A stretch of 64,000 nucleotides of DNA from Phlebopus portentosus (lineage: Eukaryota > Basidiomycota > Agaricomycetes > Boletales > Boletinellaceae). Position 1 is the first letter of the stretch. The number at the start of each line of letters is the position of its first letter. The notes below the pieces were generated by a model. The model had not been told where the DNA came from, ran no database searches, and saw only the letters and a program-made list of their open reading frames with translations. Position numbers and translations under genes: made by a program. Positions 22,273-34,273 of this stretch are shown here, one piece after another. The stretch lies in contig JAYXKI010000007.1 in the NCBI GenBank assembly GCA_037892935.1, forward strand, positions 372,001 through 436,000, written 5' to 3'.

Positions 22273-22386
22273 TTTACCCGGCAGAGATAGGTGCGCGTTC
22301 TACGATATGTCTGAGTGATTATTATTGATGATATATTGTGATTTTCCGATACGCAGCGTCGACGAACGAGACGATTTTTCCGACTG

Positions 22387-22402
22387 CCCCCCCCCCCCCC
22401 CC
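22387..22402 (+). repeat. Poly-C tract, 16 bases
   Basis: Sixteen consecutive C, followed by gccgcg, about 115 bp downstream of the RRG9 stop. Pure G/C homopolymers this long are rare in the rest of the window. The exact length should be treated as uncertain in any assembly. Confidence 0.9.
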
Positions 22403-22654
22403 GCCGCGTGGGCGTTCACGAGCATGCATGCATAGATCAATATCTAGGCAATCATCATCCATCACCCCCTTTGGGTCTTTTCACTTCGTTCAGCCCAATA
22501 GCCAATCCCTCGACGCATCGCATTCGAGCCTTCAGTATCTAATCGCACGCATAGACTCCACGGTACTATTGACAAACGCGCTTCAGTATTTAATTGACTA
22601 GTATGTCTTATGATGTATCCGCAATGTATTTACTGCTTTGAATCGCCCACATAG

Positions 22655-23402
22655 AGTTTCTCGATGCCACCTTCGTCCGACCTCAAGCAAATCGCGTCTT
22701 TCACCAGCTGTGCGCCTATCTTCTTTTAGAAGCTAAGGGAAAGTGTGTTCCACTGAACCGCATAATCATTTTAACGACCAAGCGTACAATAATGGATGAT
22801 AGCTCACCTCGAGGCCCGTACAATCTAGGGGTGTGCAGTTCTATAAATCTTTGGCTCACGGTGGACTCAAGAAGACAAGGCACTGCAAAGCGGACGGTGG
22901 AGTGCCTTCAAGAAGACATAGAGCATGGCAAGTGTTACCTAAACCATCTCGTGAATCAGGGGATTGGTGGTGGCTTACATATACTCCAGACCTTCCAGTC
23001 CATGTGGAAAAGTTGAAGTGATAAGTCGTATAGCCAACGACGGTACCTTCAGGCGATGTTGCGAGGAGCTCATGGGCGTAAGGGGTCGTGAAGAGATTCT
23101 GCTTCAGTTGAATCTCTTGAGCATTCCGGAGTTCGGATGGCGGAATGGGAGGACGAGGCTAGCCAATTCTTTCGTAGCCTTCGCAGATTCCTCTTGTTTC
23201 TCGTATATAGCCTGCTAGGTTTGAATATTCCATTTATGCTCTATTCCCCGAAGAGATAGACAGACGAGCTCTTTATGAGCCCAAGTAAGACATCCTGGAC
23301 AAATCAAATGAGAAGATATCTCAATATAGTTCGTAAGAATTTCATCACTGTATCGTCTTCTCTTGCTGCTCGGATGTGGAAATCGGGCTCAATCATACCT
23401 GA
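22655..23402 (-). pseudogene. Decayed copy of the GNAT acetyltransferase
   Basis: Collinear on the minus strand with the gene at 23,733-24,608. The 5' end (23,402) still reads MIEPDFHIRAAREDDTVM, like MSHFGFHIRPATDSSEDI of the intact gene. The middle (about 23,110-22,960) matches the exon with TGRPGLYVEDL at base level (cagaccttccagtccatgtggaaaagttgaag against caggtctaccggtccaagtcgagaagttgaag). The part matching the C-terminus runs to about 22,655. Stops and indels prevent a continuous frame, and splice sites are mostly lost. It is an old tandem duplicate. Confidence 0.75.
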
Positions 23403-23732
23403 AGCCAGTGTTTACAAAGGGAACGTTGAGATTGAGAAGGAAGGAGGACCTCATAGAAGAATGTACGCGTTCCGCCAAGACATTCTCGTGACGATGTAGT
23501 CCAGCGATACTGGAAATTCTTGAATTAATGCGTTTTTTATACCTAAAACAGATATCTTGCCTGTTTGTTTGCCACAGGATCAGCCTGGCGACACTCACTG
23601 GACCTTGTATACAATCGATTGAATCCAAGAATCCTTTGGAACGCCAGGCAACCAAAGCCATTGTTTTCGGTCGAATTTCTTCCTTTGTGAGTGCAATATT
23701 GTGTTATATTCCGTACCTACACTATAATCGTA
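23403..23732. other. Spacer between acetyltransferase relic and gene
   Basis: No gene seen; it holds the 3' end region of the intact acetyltransferase and the former promoter of the relic. Confidence 0.4.
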
Positions 23733-24608
23733 TCACTGATTTATGCTGAATTTCTTGAGATTCTCAATGCCATCTTCCTCAAGCCTCATTCCCATCCATT
23801 CACTCATCGCCTTGGCACCGAGGACTTTCTCGTAGAAATCGATGGAAGGTGTGTTCCACTGTAACAGAGTAACCATTCAGTACTAGTAGGAAAATTCTTA
23901 AAACAAGATATAAACGAGACAAGGACCTACATTCAATACAGCCCAATCCATGCGAGCACAATTCTATACATAATGAGCTTGTGTATCCATCCGGCTAAAC
24001 GAAAAATGAAATGATCCTACCTTTTCTTGTGCAATCTTCGCAAGCTCAGCGAAGAACGCCTTTCCTACTCCTTTATTTCGGAATTCTGGCTGTACAAATA
24101 GGTCCTCAAGCTATTTTCCCATGAACAAGGTTAGTGCCAAGCTTTCTTATGGAAGGTAGCAGACACTGACGTATAATCCAGGTCTACCGGTCCAAGTCGA
24201 GAAGTTGAAGAAATACAGAGCGAGACCGACAGCTTGTCCTGCCGATGACAAGGCTAAGAGTGCATGAGCGAAGGATGTCGTGAAGAGGTTCCGCTTGACC
24301 TAAAAGACAGAATCAATGCTCGTAGAAGAATTCGTTGAAGTTGGAGGCAATTACCAGCTCTGGCGTTGCCTTTGCTTGGTCTTCGGACTTTTCGTAAATA
24401 GCCTTCAAGCAGAATTGAGGTCGCTCAGAAGGGACCGAAATCAGAAAAGTATGCCTTACAAGTTCCTTTACGAGTCTAATGATCGCTTCCTAAGAACGAC
24501 AAAGAGCGTCAAATCAATTTCTGATTCCTCGGGACGAGTATAAAGGGGAATTACTATATCTTCACTTGAATCAGTTGCAGGGCGAATGTGGAATCCAAAA
24601 TGGGACAT
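23733..24608 (-). CDS. GNAT-family N-acetyltransferase (diamine acetyltransferase-like)
   Basis: Starts at ATG 24,608 with MSHFGFHIRPATDSSEDI and ends at TGA 23,735-23,733 after NLKKFSINQ. Spliced pieces read ALSSAGQAVGLALYFFNFST, TWTGRPGLYVEDLFVQPEFR, NKGVGKAFFAELAKIAQEKN, CARMDWAVLNWNTPSIDFYE and KVLGAKAMSEWMGMRLEEDG. Motif A of the GNAT fold (acetyl-CoA pyrophosphate loop) is RNKGVGKA; the NWN...FYEKVLGA part is typical of the spermidine/spermine and thialysine acetyltransferase group. Likely a cytosolic small-amine acetyltransferase; substrate not determined. Exon boundaries in the N-terminal third (24,560-24,300) are uncertain. A decayed tandem copy lies just downstream. Confidence 0.85.
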
Positions 24609-24796
24609 TTCTAGACAAGATCAGGAATGACAGAGCTTGATCGGGAGAAAAAAAAGAAAAACGATGGTCCCAGTTGTTGTGTGTGGTAAGATTGTGAGAA
24701 AAAAAATCATGACTCGATAAATAACCTTCCCAAATGATCGACCTTCCCCAATCTGTGACGAAAGTCAGAAGATGGGAAATCAACTGGTTGGTTTCG

Positions 24797-25146
24797 TTAC
24801 GATGACATGAATTTGCACAATTTTGCAGCATTCTCGATTTTCTCAAGTTCAAACGCTAGCAACCAATCTTTTGCGTCCTGGACGAACATTACATTGATAT
24901 CGGGTTGTCGTACGTTTTTATACTTCCGTTTGTCACTCAGCCGTGGCTGGATGCAGAAATCGACATCGCGGTCAAGACCACCTCGGCAAAGATGTAAATG
25001 GAGAAGTCCGCTGGTAGACGCTTAGTATGAAGTAGTCCGAGTTTATCGGGAAGTAGATCGTCTGGGGTGGTGAGGAAAAGGATATTCCTTAACAAAATCA
25101 AGAAACGATTCTACAGTTCTACATGTGATATTCTTCATGGCCTTCA
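24797..25146 (-). pseudogene. Unrecognised gene with apparent frameshifts
   Basis: On the minus strand, three well-formed protein stretches follow each other in different frames: MKNITCRTVESFLDFVKEY, then FLTTPDDLLPDKLGLLHTKR with LPADFSIYIFAE, then LDRDVDFCIQPRLSDKRKYK with NVRQPDINVMFVQDAKDWLL and AFELEKIENAAKLCKFMSS before TAA (24,799-24,797). The switches occur within a few bases, with no room for introns, so single-base indels are the simplest reading. I do not recognise the family. It ends about 190 bases before the acetyltransferase start and begins 20-30 bases from the PAQR stop; all three are on the same strand. Confidence 0.5.
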
Positions 25147-25167
25147 TTCCGTGTCGCCAATCGCCAA

Positions 25168-26494
25168 TCATACTGAGCAAACACCTTTCCTTGTTCCATG
25201 CCAATGTTCAATGTCCGTCAAGACTGCAGCATAATGCGCTAGTGCGGCGAGCACCACCATGATATGAAAAATCTGATGAGACGAAAAGAAATAGTCGAAG
25301 GTTCCGGGAGATAATCTCTCAGGTATCCTGTTTGCGCTACAAGTCGGGGGAAAAATCAATAGTTTGTGAACGAAGGTGAAGGGAGAAAAATACAAATACA
25401 CATACTAAAGTACCGCTCCGAATATGTATAGCGCTCCCGAAAGCACCACAAAATGGACGCCCATTTCCTCCCGGAAGAGTACCCAGACCGTGTGTAAGCA
25501 AGGCATGGCTGAGCGGAACAACAGCTGACAGGCCCAATGCAATGAAAACTTTGGTTCTCGCCCCGCGATGGGTGGGCCTTGAGTACTCTGGATTCAGTAC
25601 AATAAATGCGGCACCTGCGAAACAATCAGAGACACGGATATGACGGAAAAGAAAAAATCAAGCTTGCCGAGTCCCGCCAGCAGAATACCTGACAGGTAGG
25701 TCCCTTGAAGTACGGGTTCGCAGAAAAAAGCGTAGTACACCGCAGGGAAGAAGGATCCGACGATCAGAACTAAGAGAGATCAGCGTAGTCCAAGGCGACG
25801 GCGAGCGTCAGAAACTCACCAACAATTCCTGAGTAGTCCAAAGCATGACATCGCCGCGCGACCTATTCCCGGTCACCAAGTTGGCGAATATATTCATAGA
25901 TAAATTTGGACTTACTCGTTCCGAATGGCATCCAGCCATATGATAGAAAGAACTGGATGTCAAGCAGACGACTGCCGATATGATGAACACCGAAAACATT
26001 GTCGAATCAACCCATGTTGCCGTTGGATATCGCGCCATCACATAGAGTTGGCTGGAAAAGAAAAGAACGAGGAACAGCACTGCTCCCCACAGGTGACTGT
26101 GGATATTCACTAAAGTAAACATAAATAAAAGGCCCGGATGAGAGGCACTCAAGGGCCTAACCTGTCTCGTTGTGTAAATCTGACGGCAAGTGAGAAACGA
26201 AGTAAATCGGTTTTCGCGTTGATTAACCACTTACATCCAAAAATGGAGTGGAAACATCCTTTCCAGTTGTTCTGCGCTCTGATGCATTTCTCAACAAACG
26301 TCCATTGACTTGGTTGTCTGGACTCACTGTCGATATCCTTGAACGATATACTCATTATCCTTCTGCCACTCTTCGAGTTGATACCAGGTAAGAGTCTTCA
26401 CGTATTCTAAAGCGTTGTTCTCTGCGGTTTTGACCTCGTCTATGGCATGTGAAATTCTTCGAGTAAGACTCGGGTTTCTTCGTCTGAGGTCCAT
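25168..26494 (-). CDS. PAQR/adiponectin-receptor family membrane protein (IZH/HlyIII-like), possibly frameshifted
   Basis: Exon 1 (26,494-26,328) encodes [13 protein letters not shown] to YIVQGYRQ. Exon 2 is 26,278-26,235 ([14 protein letters not shown]). Exon 3 is a micro-exon, 26,179-26,162 (YLHNET), and exon 4 starts at 26,109 with [18 protein letters not shown]. Later parts read [37 protein letters not shown], and finally [35 protein letters not shown]. The His/Asp/Ser motifs and seven hydrophobic helices are those of PAQR receptors, zinc-binding hydrolase-like membrane proteins (yeast Izh). Near 25,470, HGLGTL and [13 protein letters not shown] lie in frames offset by one base with no intron possible. 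The N-terminus is on the cytosolic side as in the family. Confidence 0.85.
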
Positions 26495-26536
26495 TCTAGT
26501 AACAGTCTATAAGTCAGAAGAACGTATCTACTTAAT

Positions 26537-28991
26537 ATGGTCAGACCAAAGTGGACCAGTTCCAGCTTTGAGCAACGGAAGATGATAATGGAGCAACGAG
26601 AGGTTGAATTGCGACTGAAGGCAAGAGTCGCCCGTCTTCCCTTTTCTGGTGATCGTCAAACCCGCGACCTGACGGCACGTATGGCCTCGCTGTTGCCTTC
26701 AACCTTACTTTCTTTCATTGTCGTAATTCATGACCGGAGTGAAAAAAGAAAACGAGGAGGTCCCGAGCATACCTACAAGCGTACAGAATACAAACAACGA
26801 TGTTCTGAGTGCAACTCGGAGGAGAGATTGGTCTTGTCTTCGGTCTCTGAGCGTCAGGCCTGGTGGATTGGGCGACGACAGGATATACGTGTGGTATGTC
26901 CTTCCCTTCTTTCAGCGCTGCTGTATACTTATGAGAATTGTTGAATCAAAGGCCATTTCTGCTTCACGTTGAGCAATACGATAATCCAGTGAAGGAGGAG
27001 GACGAGACAGATTCCGTAAGCTCGCCCATGCGAAGACGTCGGGGAAGGATATCCCCGTCAAGAGCTTCTAATGAGAAGCTTAGTGTCGATGGGGCTGGCA
27101 AGAGCTCTCCATGCTCAACTGTGGCAGAATCCCATCCCGACGAACGGCAAATCAAGTTAGACACGGACCGTAGCTTTGTGCTTTACGGAGTAGGTAAACC
27201 GCTTTCGAAGTTCCGTAACGTCCCTCATGCTTAGTCATTTTACCTTCAAGAGGACGAAAAGAACGTTGAAATACTACAAGCCAGGCTGAACAGCTTGATA
27301 ACGTCTGTGTTTCGAAAGTACCCACAGCTCAACTATTTTCAGGTGGGATTTGTGTTGAGATATTTAGCAATACAATCATTTACTGGTTTCTAGGGATACC
27401 ACGATATTATATCCGTCCTATACTTAACTCTACCTGAAGAGGAGCAACTAGCGTGTGCCGAGAAGATGAGTCTCCATCGCCTGCGGGATGCTATGGGGAA
27501 AGGGTTGGAACCTTTATTGGGACTTCTGCAGTGAGGCAGTCACTTTCCTTCTATCCGCATTTTATCTTGACTGAAATACCTAGTATCTTAAAATACCTCC
27601 TTCGACTAGTAGATGCCGACTACGCAGCCCTTTTAGAAAGGTTTGTGAAGTAGTCAACCCACTCCGCAGCTATAGTGACCACGAACAGGAATACCCCACT
27701 ACCATACTTCTCTCTCTCTAACTTGCTTACTCTCTTCTCTCACGATGTGCCGACCTTACTCTTGATCCAACACATATTTGATTTTCTCCTTTGTCGACCG
27801 CCAATAGCCGTCGTTTATCTGGTTGCTTCCGTGAGTGTGGGAACTAGTATCTGCTCTGACCTGGTCACTGAAGGGGCCTGCATCTAGATTACTCTTTCAC
27901 ATAGAGATGAGGCGTTCAGAATGGAGAGAGAGGGCGAAGAAGGCATGCTTCATTCCCTTCTGAGCTCTCTTCCTCTCCTGTCCGACGGAGACAAAACAAG
28001 TGACTTTGACCTCGACGAACGGATTTGCAATGCCAATGTTCTTGATGACGACCTGGTGAGACCCATCTTCGCCAAGAGCGATTCTATCGACGGACCACAT
28101 GAAGTGCTTCAACCAGAACCAGACACGGATAGTATCCACCCAGAGGGACCAGAAATCGAGCCGAAAGACTACGAGTCTGCTGCCAAGCAAACAGTCTTGG
28201 AGGGAAGCACGGATCAATATGATGGCGTACTACCCTCTTCCGCCATACTTCCCGATGCATCCAAGACGCTGGAAAGCGCTGAAAGTTCCACCAGAATTAG
28301 AACGGATTCTGAATTGTCTGTACAAGTGGATGGATTACATTCCGCGACTGTGCAAGGATCCTCTAACGTCTCGGACCTCTCCTTGTCAGATATCAGGTCG
28401 TCTGAATCTCCCACGACAGAGATATCGTCTCGTCCACCGTCTCCGCAACATCATGCACCTTCCGATCACGCACCTCGAAAGATAATCGCTCTTCCAGCTC
28501 TTCTGGAGCACACAGATGAACTATTCGAGCAGTACCCACCCTCTAATCCTGCGTTACATGTCTCGGAGATCATGGGCCCCAAGAGTGTGATGTTCACTTG
28601 GTCTGAGGATCCGCACAGCCTTATGTCTGATGCAGAGGCAGAGGCGATGATAGCCCACCCGGAGCTTATCGTTCTTCCGTTCATCGACCCCGATGAGGTA
28701 GCAGCTACAAAAGAAGCAGAAGGAGCATCTAATGATGGGCGAATCGGGCGCAAATCCAGAAGACGATTGCGTAGAAAGCATTTCGGTGTTCGCCTAGACA
28801 AAAAGACGGTATTTACTGCGACGGTCGTCACGCTTAGCGTCGCAGTTGCGGTATACTCGATACGTTCAAAGGGAAACGGCGGAGTACTTGACGTTTCCCG
28901 GTCTGATAAGGCTTTGCGGAAGGCGGCGAGAGTCGTGAGTGGGATCTTGATCGGCGGCAGTGAACGTCTGCTAGAGACTTTCGGCTGGTAA
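26537..28991 (+). CDS. TBC-domain Rab GTPase-activating protein, TBC1D20/Gyp8-like
   Basis: Exon pieces in order: RDWSCLRSLSVRPGGLGDDR (about 26,825), DERQIKLDTDRSFVLYGV (27,140), FYLQEDEKNVEILQARLNSL and ITSVFRKYPQLNYFQ (27,240-27,343), GYHDIISVLYLTLPEEEQLA (27,395), HRLRDAMGKGLEPLLGLL, then after an intron ILKYLLRLVDADYAALLER, SNLLTLFSHDVPTLLLIQHI, and a long last exon (about 27,921-28,991). The order D-T-D-R, FQGYHDI and FDFLLCRPP identifies the TBC1D20 subgroup. The last exon is acidic and disordered, with a predicted helix TVFTATVVTLSVAVAVYSI about 40 residues from the end, matching the ER-anchored topology of TBC1D20, which acts on Rab1-type GTPases. The start and first intron (26,537-26,820) are uncertain. 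Confidence 0.88.
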
Positions 28992-29260
28992 TTACAAATG
29001 AGAACTTGATGGTCTCCGTATTCATATTTTGTGATATGATAATTGTGGTAGTGGCTCCAATGGAGCAACCTGCGGAGAGTCGCGAAAAGCGCGTGCGTAT
29101 CTATTGTACAGCGCGAAAGGATGCAGGCAAAGAAAGCGCATACAATGTTAAGGTTGAAGGAAGGACAGCATCGCAGGGTAACGGTATAGAACAATGATTG
29201 CAATGGTATACGTGGTAGATAAATGAGAGTAAGAGTGTAGTAAAATCCAATGAATCCAAA

Positions 29261-30936
29261 TCAAATTCCGTAGTCTTGGTATGGAGGAGGCAATTCTCGT
29301 CTTGGTTGGGTGTGGATACTCGACGCAAGGCGCACGCCAGCGTCCCGATGAACAATCATCTCAGCTTCGGAAGGCGTCGTTGGCAGATGACGATGGCCGT
29401 ATGAATAACTCTCCATTTGTGGCGCGTAACCATCTCCTTCCCGATCGACATAAGTTTGAGAACGTTTTGCGCCATCAGGGATGTGAGGAAGAGGTCGGGA
29501 CGCCGAGGTAGCCGATGCCGTCGGGGCAAGTCCATTTTCGGAATAGCCGGTGTAGATAGATGTATCAACAGTCCCTCCTTGATTTGTACCGGGAAGCCCG
29601 AGGCCAAAACCAAGGCGCGATGGGGAGCCCGTTGCGCTCGACGCGCCAGTCTCTGTCGGACTTGGGTTGAGACCCTTACCAGAATGTAGTACAGGTATGG
29701 GCGGCACGGGCACGGGCGCAGGGGTCTCCGGATACCGATAAACGGAATCAGGCACGCTGAACCGTTGGCCGATCGTCGTACCGACTGTTACGCGAGTCGT
29801 CACTGTACTTCCAGAGACAGGACGCTGTTTGATGTCGAATACAGGCGAATCATTCGGATCCTCGGCAAGGAATGCGGGCGTTGGGCGAGATGACCCAAAG
29901 GGATCAGCCTGCTTGACGGGAGTTGATTTGCTGGAGTGTGTAGGCAATAGAGTTGGGCGCTGAAGAGCACGAGAGAACGACAGAGTACTTGGAATGGAGA
30001 GATGAAGTGAAGGACGGTGTCTGGGTTGGACATTTTGGGCTCTGGCTGGTTTGCTTGTTGAAACCTGCTGTCCTTGAGGCGCCAGCCTTTTTCGGCGTCG
30101 TCGAAGGAAGAGTAGCACCGATACAATAACGATCGCAAAGAATGCGATAGCACCTGTTACGGAACCAATAACAACAGTGTCTGGCCTACTTGTGTTATCT
30201 GCACCCATTGGATTGGCACTTGAAGAGGTCGGGATCGGGGCGCCAGACGATGCCGATGCAGTGCTTTGCGCTGACGACGATGGACTCGCGACGGCGTCTG
30301 CAAGAGTAGATGAGGATTCGGAGGTGAGAGTAATAGAAGGGGAAGGAGATGTGATGCTATCAGACACGACGGATTTTGATGATGAAGTAATACTAGTGAT
30401 ATCTCCCACGCTTGAACTGACCGCAATACTTGTTCTTAGGGCAGTTACAGTGGAGGTCCCTGAGGTGATAGAAATTGAGGTAGGCACGGAGGACGCGGTA
30501 TTTGACTGACCGCTCCCTATTCGAACATAGTCCAGAGTGAACGGTCCCGGGTCCAACAAGTTTATAGCCAGAGTGTGCTGTTCCGTCGGATCCAAATTTC
30601 CGGCCGAGTAAACCTGCTGCTGGAATTGAACCGAAGGATTTGTTTGCGCGGGTAGGTCTGAACTCGAATCCCCATCCAGCACAAAATGAAGCCTAGTCTG
30701 TGTCGTGCCTATGGTACTAAAGACGGCAATGGAGGACCCTGCGAAAAGAAAATTAGCCGAATAATATGAGTTTATAGACAATACTGACCTGTGAAAGGGC
30801 CAAATGTGACCATTGCTCCGCCTATGGAGGTCGAATGCGATGTTCCTTCAAATTCTCCTGTCTGCCCATCGGCCGTCCATGAGCTATCTTTGTAATCAAA
30901 ACGAGAGTCCGTATCATCGACCGTGATGGAAGACAT
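29261..30936 (-). CDS. Single-pass membrane protein with sandwich-like ectodomain (array family, divergent member)
   Basis: Exon 1 is 30,936-30,788 (MSSITVDDTDSRFDYKDSSW to TFGPFT) and exon 2 is 30,738-29,261. The ectodomain has TSHSTSIGGAMVTF and STIGTTQTRLHFVLDG, then HTLAINLLDPGPFTLDYVRI, the pattern (TSHST..G....F.F.G, then a Y/F..DG strand) common to a large agaricomycete membrane-protein family. A Ser/Thr stalk of about 100 residues follows, then the helix TVVIGSVTGAIAFFAIVIVS, a stop-transfer LFLRRRRKRL and a cytosolic tail of about 250 residues rich in Pro/Ser/Thr. There is no classical signal peptide. It appears intact and lies next to, but opposite to, the array at 33-50 kb. Function unknown; a surface sensor or adhesin is possible. 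Confidence 0.75.
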
Positions 30937-30969
30937 GACGATCCTCGCAGGAGTAAGATTTCTAAACAC

Positions 30970-33080
30970 AAATGCGGTAGACCGCGTGTAGATTTTACGA
31001 CCCCGCGCTCAACCTATGAACAAACGGGTCAGCAGAACTTAATATTGTCGCATTGATAGCAAAAATGCAAATATTTCGCGGTTGAGCTGAGAAATGCGAC
31101 ACGATCTCACTTACGCGGGCAGAACGGATGAACTCGAACGACGTCAATGACAGGCGGTGGTGGGATTCAGCAAGAAAGACAGTGTGTTTGAAGGAATGGA
31201 AAAGAGAAGGACTGGTGCTGGCAAGAGGGAAAGAAGTGCCAATGAGAGTGCGTAGCAGCGATCCAGGTTACAGTAACCAGTCAGAAGTTTGGGCACAGAA
31301 CGAAGCGCCAGCATCGGAGCTGGTGAGTCTCGACTCCGCTCCGCCGTGGCGGTCGCAGCTTCGAACGATCGTGCCCCTTCCGTCAACAATCCAAACTGTT
31401 TTGAGGTCACATCGGGCAGGTTTATCGCATCGTAACCAGGATCGATGATGATTCACTACCCTGTCTATTAGGTCGTTGCATTTGATGGGATTCCAAAATG
31501 GGCATTTCAGTGATGGTATCCCCAAGAGGGCGAGAGAGTTTGATTCAGTCGAATAGGCAACAGTTGACACCAGTAAAGGGTGAGCGTCTGTATCCTAGCT
31601 GACTACGGCCTGCTACGGCCTATGATCCTTCTGGTCCGATAGCCAATAGCAGTCCTGATAGTGTTGTCAAGTTGAAGACATCGGGCTAGATGACATTCTT
31701 TTTGTAAGAAGCTTGAATTAAGCGTCTGGTCGAAGCTAGTCGATCTTGTCAGCTTTAAAAGATATAAGGGCGAAGACTGAATATTTATATCCACGCACCG
31801 GATGCCAGCTAAGTAACAACACAAGGGAAGGGGAAGAAAGGATTAAAAACCTTACGTACGCACTTTATCATGTCACGTGCATTGGCTCTAATTCTTTAGG
31901 TTTGAAGACCAGGTTTCTCGCGATCGATAAATCGCCACTACTTGACTGAGCTACTCGTTGCATGATCTAGAAGAAGCTCATTGGTTGTCCTGGTCGCACT
32001 GTCCTACCATCCTCGCCTGGCGACGCGAGGATCGCTTTGATTTTCTTTGCCATCAGAGTTTCTCTGTCCCTATCATCGGCAGCTTCACTTTTTCAGAGTT
32101 GAATTACCGACGTTCGGGCAGACGTCCAGGGTAAGGAGATCGAACTTTTCATCCAGCAGATTATACCAGCATCTTCGGATAGGTATCAGTAAGCAGCCTG
32201 GTTGTATCATGCTTCTAGGCTTGGCTTTCTGGTCTGATCGTATCTTTCGGTGTCTCAAGCTGTTCGGCTCACCCATTCGCCTATCGACTGCAGCATTAAG
32301 TGTCGTATTCATAGAGTTCGACTAATTTACCACAACGCCATGTAATGGGTTCTACGTCGAACCACTGGCAATCGTTATGGCAGGGTCACCGGTATTGTAT
32401 CAAGTCAGAAACTGATTCGCATGATACATTTCTCTATGGTTCCGCGAGAGCGTCCAATCCTCATTCAGCAAAGAGCTGTACAACTGATACGTACCATCTG
32501 ATCCAGAACATTGATAAATCTGGCAGATTGCGATGCTGATGACTGTGCTATGCGCAGACAATGATGTACTTCATATCAAGTTCGCGCCTTTGCATCGTTC
32601 GTCGTGATCGGTCTCCATACGATGCGCCTATAGTCATATCCTGCCTCGTTGGACTTAACACTGTCCAACGATTTGACCATCTAGAGCGAGATCAGGAGGG
32701 CCTTTGTCAAGCATACTCTCCCAGTTAGAAGTGTGCTCTGTACTCCGACCTTGCAAGACATAATTGCAACTGATGCACCCGAGTCGTTATCCTTTCTTTA
32801 ACATGTTGCATAGAAACATGATACAGTACATGATACAGTGTTCTCCGATGCTTATTTCCGAAAGGTATTAAAGTACGTGATTCGTTCTGTTCATATCGCA
32901 ACCTCTCCAAAACGTCTACTTCCAAGCTTTCCTGCCATCCATACTTTTACAGTATTTGTAGTTCTCTTTGCTGTACGTTAATCTCTTCTCCGAGAACTGA
33001 CAGCAGCACGATAGGGCTGGCCACTCAGTAGAGTCTCTCGTGTCGACTACGTTACATCCGTCGCTTGCTATTTATCATTG
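30970..33080. other. Long spacer before the membrane-protein array
   Basis: Frames are short and show no family motif. It includes the promoter of the 29,261-30,936 gene on its left and that of the first array gene on its right. No repeats with the array were noticed. Confidence 0.45.
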
Positions 33081-33100
33081 CGTAAGTGACATACTTGCGT

Positions 33101-34273
33101 ATGATATTACTCTACCGACCTCATGCCGTGATAGTCAAGCTAGCTGCCTTTGTCTATCTTATAGCGTTCTGGTTGGTTCCAGGGACGACGCATGGCCTAG
33201 GCATAAGAAGGCATAGGGAAAGGGATACTCAGAAGGTCGACTCTCAGGAAACACCGCAACCAACATTCTTATCTTTCAATACATAAATGTGTTTTATGCA
33301 CCAGCGTACGTTCCTCAGATATACGATAGCGATCCTCGGATTCGATACAGTGATGGATGGGTGCAGAACACTTTCACTGATAGTACACTGAGTCCGCCGA
33401 TAAATGAAACAAGCCACGCAACAGGACAGCCTGGTTCAACCTTGTTTATCACATTTCAGGGTAATATTTCATCTGTGCCTTCAGTGTATTTTTGACATCA
33501 AGTATAGGTACTCAGCTCAATGCTTCGGGTATCGTTCCGCCAGGGGATAACTCAGTATCCGCGACTTATATAATTGACAATAACCAATTCACAAGTTCAA
33601 GTTCGTTGCCAGCGAATCAACAAGACTTGCATATAGTCTATCAGACTCTTTTCGTGTCTCCGAGTTTGCAACAAGACTTTCATAGTCTTAAAGTAGAAGT
33701 TGTAGAGACGGGAGACGGCCGAAATTATACATTTCAGCAATTCAATATGACGTCCAGTGCAGGAGCAAGTGGCAATGATGCGCCCTCCGGTGCACATAAC
33801 ATAAATGAGGTGGCCTTAGTTGGAGGTGTGTTGGGTGCCGTCGTTTGTCTTCTAGTTGCCTTTGGCGGCTACTATATTTGGAGACTTCGATTAGCGCGGA
33901 CTTCACCCAGGGAAGTGGAAGTAGAGAAGATTCTGCCGCGAATGTCGTGGTATTCCAAAACACACCAGCACGTGCTATTGTCGAAAGAACTCCGAGTGCG
34001 TATATTCGTCCCTAGGCAAAAGGAAGAACCTTTAATTCGTGGCTATCTACTCTTTCAGCGATCAACCCGTTCGTCCTTCCGCCACCGGATGCGGAACAAA
34101 TGTCTGTACGACCAGTCTCCATTCGTAGTCACTCAACGAGTCTACCATCCTATTCCGATGGTCTTAGAGACACCCAAGTCAGGCCCTCCATACAAAGAGC
34201 ATCCTACGCAAGCTCGTATAAAAGCGCTTGTAGCCATTTCGAGGAGTCACTACCCGTTACAGAGAAATCATAA
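33101..34273 (+). CDS. Array member TM-1: signal peptide, sandwich-like ectodomain, one membrane helix
   Basis: Exon 1 (33,101 to about 33,235) encodes a hydrophobic leader (MILLYRPHAVIVKLAAFVYL) that could be a signal peptide. Exon 2 (33,319-33,460) gives IYDSDPRIRYSDGWVQNTFT and ETSHATGQPGSTLFITFQ. Exon 3 from 33,508 gives GTQLNASGIVPPGDNSVSAT, the strand HSLKVEVVETGDGRNYTFQQ and the helix EVALVGGVLGAVVCLLVAFG. A last exon from about 34,059 gives INPFVLPPPDAEQ and TSLPSYSDGL, ending at TAA 34,271-34,273; the same two tail motifs occur in TM-4. The join between helix and tail needs a frame change near 33,900-33,950 that I cannot place, so this copy may be slightly damaged. Function unknown. 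Confidence 0.6.

Noticed and set aside
25808..26230. Hemolysin III-like similarity as a toxin
   Set aside because: The HlyIII name belongs to the same superfamily as PAQR receptors; length, motifs and eukaryotic introns show a membrane receptor-type protein, not a toxin.
28466..29203. A 245-codon open frame on the minus strand
   Set aside because: It lies opposite the last exon of the TBC gene, has no motif, and reflects the codon bias of the real gene.
29281..30509. Plus-strand acidic frames opposite the 29,261-30,936 gene
   Set aside because: Shadows of the Ser/Thr-rich stalk; the minus-strand frame has a membrane helix and family motifs.
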